Shown piece by piece: positions 61,120 through 64,000 of a stretch of DNA of 64,000 nucleotides. The notes under the pieces are model-generated. The model had not been told where the DNA came from. It was given only the letters and a program-made list of their open reading frames with translations, and did not search any database. Source of the stretch: Pseudomonadota bacterium (GTDB lineage Bacteria > Desulfobacterota > Desulfobacteria > Desulfobacterales > Desulfobacteraceae); the NCBI GenBank assembly GCA_018821715.1, contig JAHJLN010000160.1, positions 19,923-83,922 on the forward strand. Reading direction: 5' to 3'. A program made the position numbers and the translations under genes. How positions within the stretch are numbered: the first letter of the stretch is position 1; every line of letters begins with the position of its first letter.

Positions 61120-61692
61120 CTATTTTAATCCCAATAATTTGGCCACTTCATCCTTGAGCTTGGACAGGGGCAACGGCTTTGAAAAACAGACATCCGCTCC
61201 ATTCTCTTTCATCTGGGCGAACTTATCATCATCCAGGTATGCGGATAATACGATAATTTTTATCTCTTTTGTTTTTTCATTTGCCTTGATTTTTTTACAG
61301 ACTTCATACCCCTTGATATCCGGCATCATAATATCAAGAATCAAAAGATCAGGATGAAAATGATTGACCTGGAGACCTGCTTCAAAACCGTCTGATGCTG
61401 AAATCACCTCATAGTCAAACTCATCTTCTTCCAAAGCCTGTACAATTGACTCAACAATGATCATATCATCATCTACAACAAGAATCTTTTTTCTGGCGCC
61501 CTCCTCTTTTTCTTCCGGAATGGGGATCCCCTGGCTTCTCATAAATGTCTCAAGATCAGACTTTTTTATCCTGCGATGTCCGCCAACGGTTCGATATGCT
61601 TTAATGTGTCCGGCTTCAACCCAGTTGATAATGGTTTTAGACGAAACATTGCAGTATTTGCTCGCGGTGAATACAGTCAACGTGTCTTCCAT
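61120..61692 (-). CDS. HTH (excisionase/MerR-type) - REC response regulator
   Basis: 190 aa; N-terminal VFTASKYCNVSSKTIINWVEAGHIKAYRTVGGHRRIKKSDLETFM, C-terminal receiver KKILVVDDDMIIVESIVQAL...LILDIMMPDIKGYEVCKKIK...IIVLSAY. Confidence 0.92.
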   Translation of the reverse strand: MEDTLTVFTASKYCNVSSKTIINWVEAGHIKAYRTVGGHRRIKKSDLETFMRSQGIPIPEEKEEGARKKILVVDDDMIIVESIVQALEEDEFDYEVISASDGFEAGLQVNHFHPDLLILDIMMPDIKGYEVCKKIKANEKTKEIKIIVLSAYLDDDKFAQMKENGADVCFSKPLPLSKLKDEVAKLLGLK

Positions 61693-61910
61693 AACACCCT
61701 CCTTGTTAATATTTAGGTGACTTTCTATTTTTAGTTATTATAGTTATTTCATAAAATATCTTTTGTCAAGCAAATAATCATTCCTATAATAACAGTAATA
61801 ACAATAATTTCTATTCGAGGCAATTCAACGAAACTCTACGAGGTAAAGGACTTTCAGCGAATTCCAGGTGTTATCTGACAATTTGGACGGAATTATTTTT
61901 TATGTTTTTT

Positions 61911-61950
61911 TTACCCCCTGATACTTTTTTGAAAAAATATCAGGGGGTAA
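61911..61950. repeat. Perfect 13-bp inverted repeat between the kinase and regulator genes
   Basis: TTACCCCCTGATA-CTTTTTTGAAAAAA-TATCAGGGGGTAA; the T6/A6 in the loop can extend the stem. Confidence 0.8.
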
Positions 61951-61995
61951 AGGAAGATTTCAGATCTTACGGCAGCTATTTTTTCCTTTTACACT

Positions 61996-63819
61996 CTACT
62001 TACCTGCAATGGGAAGCGTGATGGTAAACTTTGTCCATTGTCCCTCTTCAGATTCAACTGTGATATCCCCATCATGGTCCTTGATAAACCCATAGCAGAC
62101 GGAAAGTCCCAGGCCAACACCTTGAACGCTTTCCGTCTTGGTCGTAAAGAATGAATCAAAAATCTTTTTTATATGAACAGGTTTTATACCCGTCCCTGTA
62201 TCCTTGATGATGATATAAAGCTTTTCAGAACTGACCTTAGTGGATATTTGAAGTTCACCGCCATCGGGCATGGCATACATGGCATTGGAAAACATATTGA
62301 TAAATACCTGGCGCAATTGATCCTTGGATGCAAAAACAGTTCCCGGATTTTCAGCAAGATCAAGGATTACCTTTATGCTGTTTTCCCTTAGCCGTTTTTC
62401 ATACAGCAGCAGCAGCTCATCAATAACCACGTTAATGTCTATCTCAACACGCTTGTCCTGATCCGGTCTTGAAAAGGACAGCATTTTCTTGAGCATGTCT
62501 GCCAGCCGCTCAATCTCTGACAATGACATATCTAAAAGCCGTCGTCTCTTGTTTTCAGGTGAAATTTCGGTTTTCATCAATTCAAGGGTGTTCATGATAC
62601 CAAACAACGGATTATTCAACTCGTGGGCAATCTGGGATGTGAGTCTTCCCATGGCAGCCAGTTTCTCTGACTGGAGCAGATGTTGTCTTGCTGCGCCCAA
62701 TTCCCTTTCTGTCTGGAGCCGTTCTTTTAGATCGACAAACAACCCGACAGATGCCACCTCTTTGCCTTTATCATCATAAATAAGGCTGGTAGACAAATTC
62801 CCTTCCACCAGTTCCCCATTGTCCTTTTTAAAATTCAATGGATAAGAATTAAGCTTGCCCTTGCCCCCGAACTTTTCATCTCTCATCATTTCCATGACCT
62901 TTTTGGCCACTTTATTGGAAAAAATCTGCTGGATGGTCATTTTTCCGACCACCTCGGCAGATTTTACCCCGAAGATATTTTCAGCACCCTGGTTCCACAG
63001 TCGGATAACTCCGTTCATATCCATTGCCATAATGGCATTGGGGGAACATGAAATGATCTTATCCAAAAAATCATGGGCTTCTTTTATCTCGATTTCATGT
63101 TTCTTTCTCCGGGTCTGGTCCACAACGATCCCTTCATATCCCAGGATGTCTCCTTTGGTGTCATACCTGACATTACTGGTTAAAAGAAGATGCAGTATGT
63201 GGCCGTCCCGTTGCCGCCATTTCACCTCGTAATCGACGACCTGCCCTTTTTTTTCTATAATTTGTGTATATTTTCGCCTGTCTAAAGGATTTAAATACAC
63301 ATCCCTTGCAAGATCAAGGGAAAGGAACTCTTCTTTATTCTTATATCCGAGCATTTTCAACAAGGTGGGGTTGACATCTAAAAACCGCCCCTCCTTACTG
63401 CTGATAAACACCCCGCACCCTACATGTGTAAAAAGCCGTTGATAGCTTGCCTTGGAGGATTTGAGCCTTTCCTCCTGCCGCACATTGTGAGTGATGTCCC
63501 GGTATATGGAGAGCTTGGATTTTGTACCGTCCTGGTTGGTTACCGGCAGTTCTGACAGGGAAAAAATTTTATCCACTGATTCGATATAGACCTGACTGTG
63601 ATGGGTTTCATTTTTATTAAAAATTTCTTTATAATTGCACCAGTCGCATGGTTTTTCCGATCCGATCAATACGCTGTGGCATTTCTTGCCAACCCCTTCA
63701 CCAAACAACACTTTCATGAATTTATTCATGTATTCAACCGTATAATTATCATTTACAATATAAATACCATCTTCAAAAGCATCCAGTGCATCCAAGAGCT
63801 TCGGGGTATGATCGGTCAT
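61996..63819 (-). CDS. Multi-PAS sensor histidine kinase
   Basis: 607 aa; three PAS-like domains, AAMGRLTSQIAHELNNPLFGIMNTLELMK (HisKA), HATPase with GTGIKPVHIKKIFDSFFTTK...GVGLGLSVCYGF. Confidence 0.94.
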   Translation of the reverse strand: MTDHTPKLLDALDAFEDGIYIVNDNYTVEYMNKFMKVLFGEGVGKKCHSVLIGSEKPCDWCNYKEIFNKNETHHSQVYIESVDKIFSLSELPVTNQDGTKSKLSIYRDITHNVRQEERLKSSKASYQRLFTHVGCGVFISSKEGRFLDVNPTLLKMLGYKNKEEFLSLDLARDVYLNPLDRRKYTQIIEKKGQVVDYEVKWRQRDGHILHLLLTSNVRYDTKGDILGYEGIVVDQTRRKKHEIEIKEAHDFLDKIISCSPNAIMAMDMNGVIRLWNQGAENIFGVKSAEVVGKMTIQQIFSNKVAKKVMEMMRDEKFGGKGKLNSYPLNFKKDNGELVEGNLSTSLIYDDKGKEVASVGLFVDLKERLQTERELGAARQHLLQSEKLAAMGRLTSQIAHELNNPLFGIMNTLELMKTEISPENKRRRLLDMSLSEIERLADMLKKMLSFSRPDQDKRVEIDINVVIDELLLLYEKRLRENSIKVILDLAENPGTVFASKDQLRQVFINMFSNAMYAMPDGGELQISTKVSSEKLYIIIKDTGTGIKPVHIKKIFDSFFTTKTESVQGVGLGLSVCYGFIKDHDGDITVESEEGQWTKFTITLPIAGK

Positions 63820-64000
63820 GGCAACTCTCCTTAAAAATTGTGGATCGGTTTTTAAATAAAGGAATACTTGCCGCCCTGTTTTTTGTCAAGGTCCGTGAAT
63901 GATGTTTACAGGGCCAACGCATGTAAATATTAAGAAGCCCCTATGCTTTGCCTGGTTGCCGGTGTCTGTCACTTAAACATAACATTCTCCAGATAATCCG

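Noticed and set aside
1-64000. CRISPR arrays, rRNA genes, prophage or complete transposon
   Set aside because: No regularly spaced repeats, rRNA signatures, phage structural genes or intact transposase ORFs were seen.

Overview
The window looks like a chromosomal segment of a strictly anaerobic Desulfobacterota organism, probably Desulfobacteraceae-like. This placement is inferred from gene content and no taxonomic search was possible. About 90% is coding. Main blocks: (i) PiT phosphate transporter with DUF47/PhoU-like partner, a J-domain protein and a TPP enzyme (0.4-4.8 kb); (ii) a catabolic acyl-CoA / branched-chain-type ABC transporter region (8.4-27.6 kb) arranged around a CBS-PAS-PAS-AAA+-Fis sigma54 activator, with matching divergent sigma54 promoters and shared upstream inverted repeats; (iii) MCP, OadB/OadG-like and BMP-family ABC importer genes (27.7-37.4 kb); (iv) DUF3334, M48 peptidase, MCP, secreted Cache protein and EF-G (37.5-45 kb); (v) Ddl, a PurD-PurE fusion and a Sua5/YrdC gene, then tRNA-Leu(CAA) (45-49.5 kb); (vi) a B12-binding radical SAM gene and a small scarred region with a Fic-gene remnant and long inverted repeats (49.8-52.3 kb); (vii) a MetF-MetV-MvhD-HdrA(giant fusion)-HdrCB-MetF2 operon headed by an HTH-REC regulator and PAS histidine kinase (52.3-63.8 kb). 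The most notable observation is in (vii): two genes split in the ORF track are each rejoined by one in-frame TGA at a position where the homologous motif carries a conserved Cys. Each TGA is followed by a SECIS-like hairpin with a UGGNA loop, so both are probable selenoproteins (MvhD and the HdrC-HdrB fusion). No CRISPR array, rRNA or intact mobile element was found. Remnants of an ISAs1-type transposase, a Fic protein and an AraC regulator are present.
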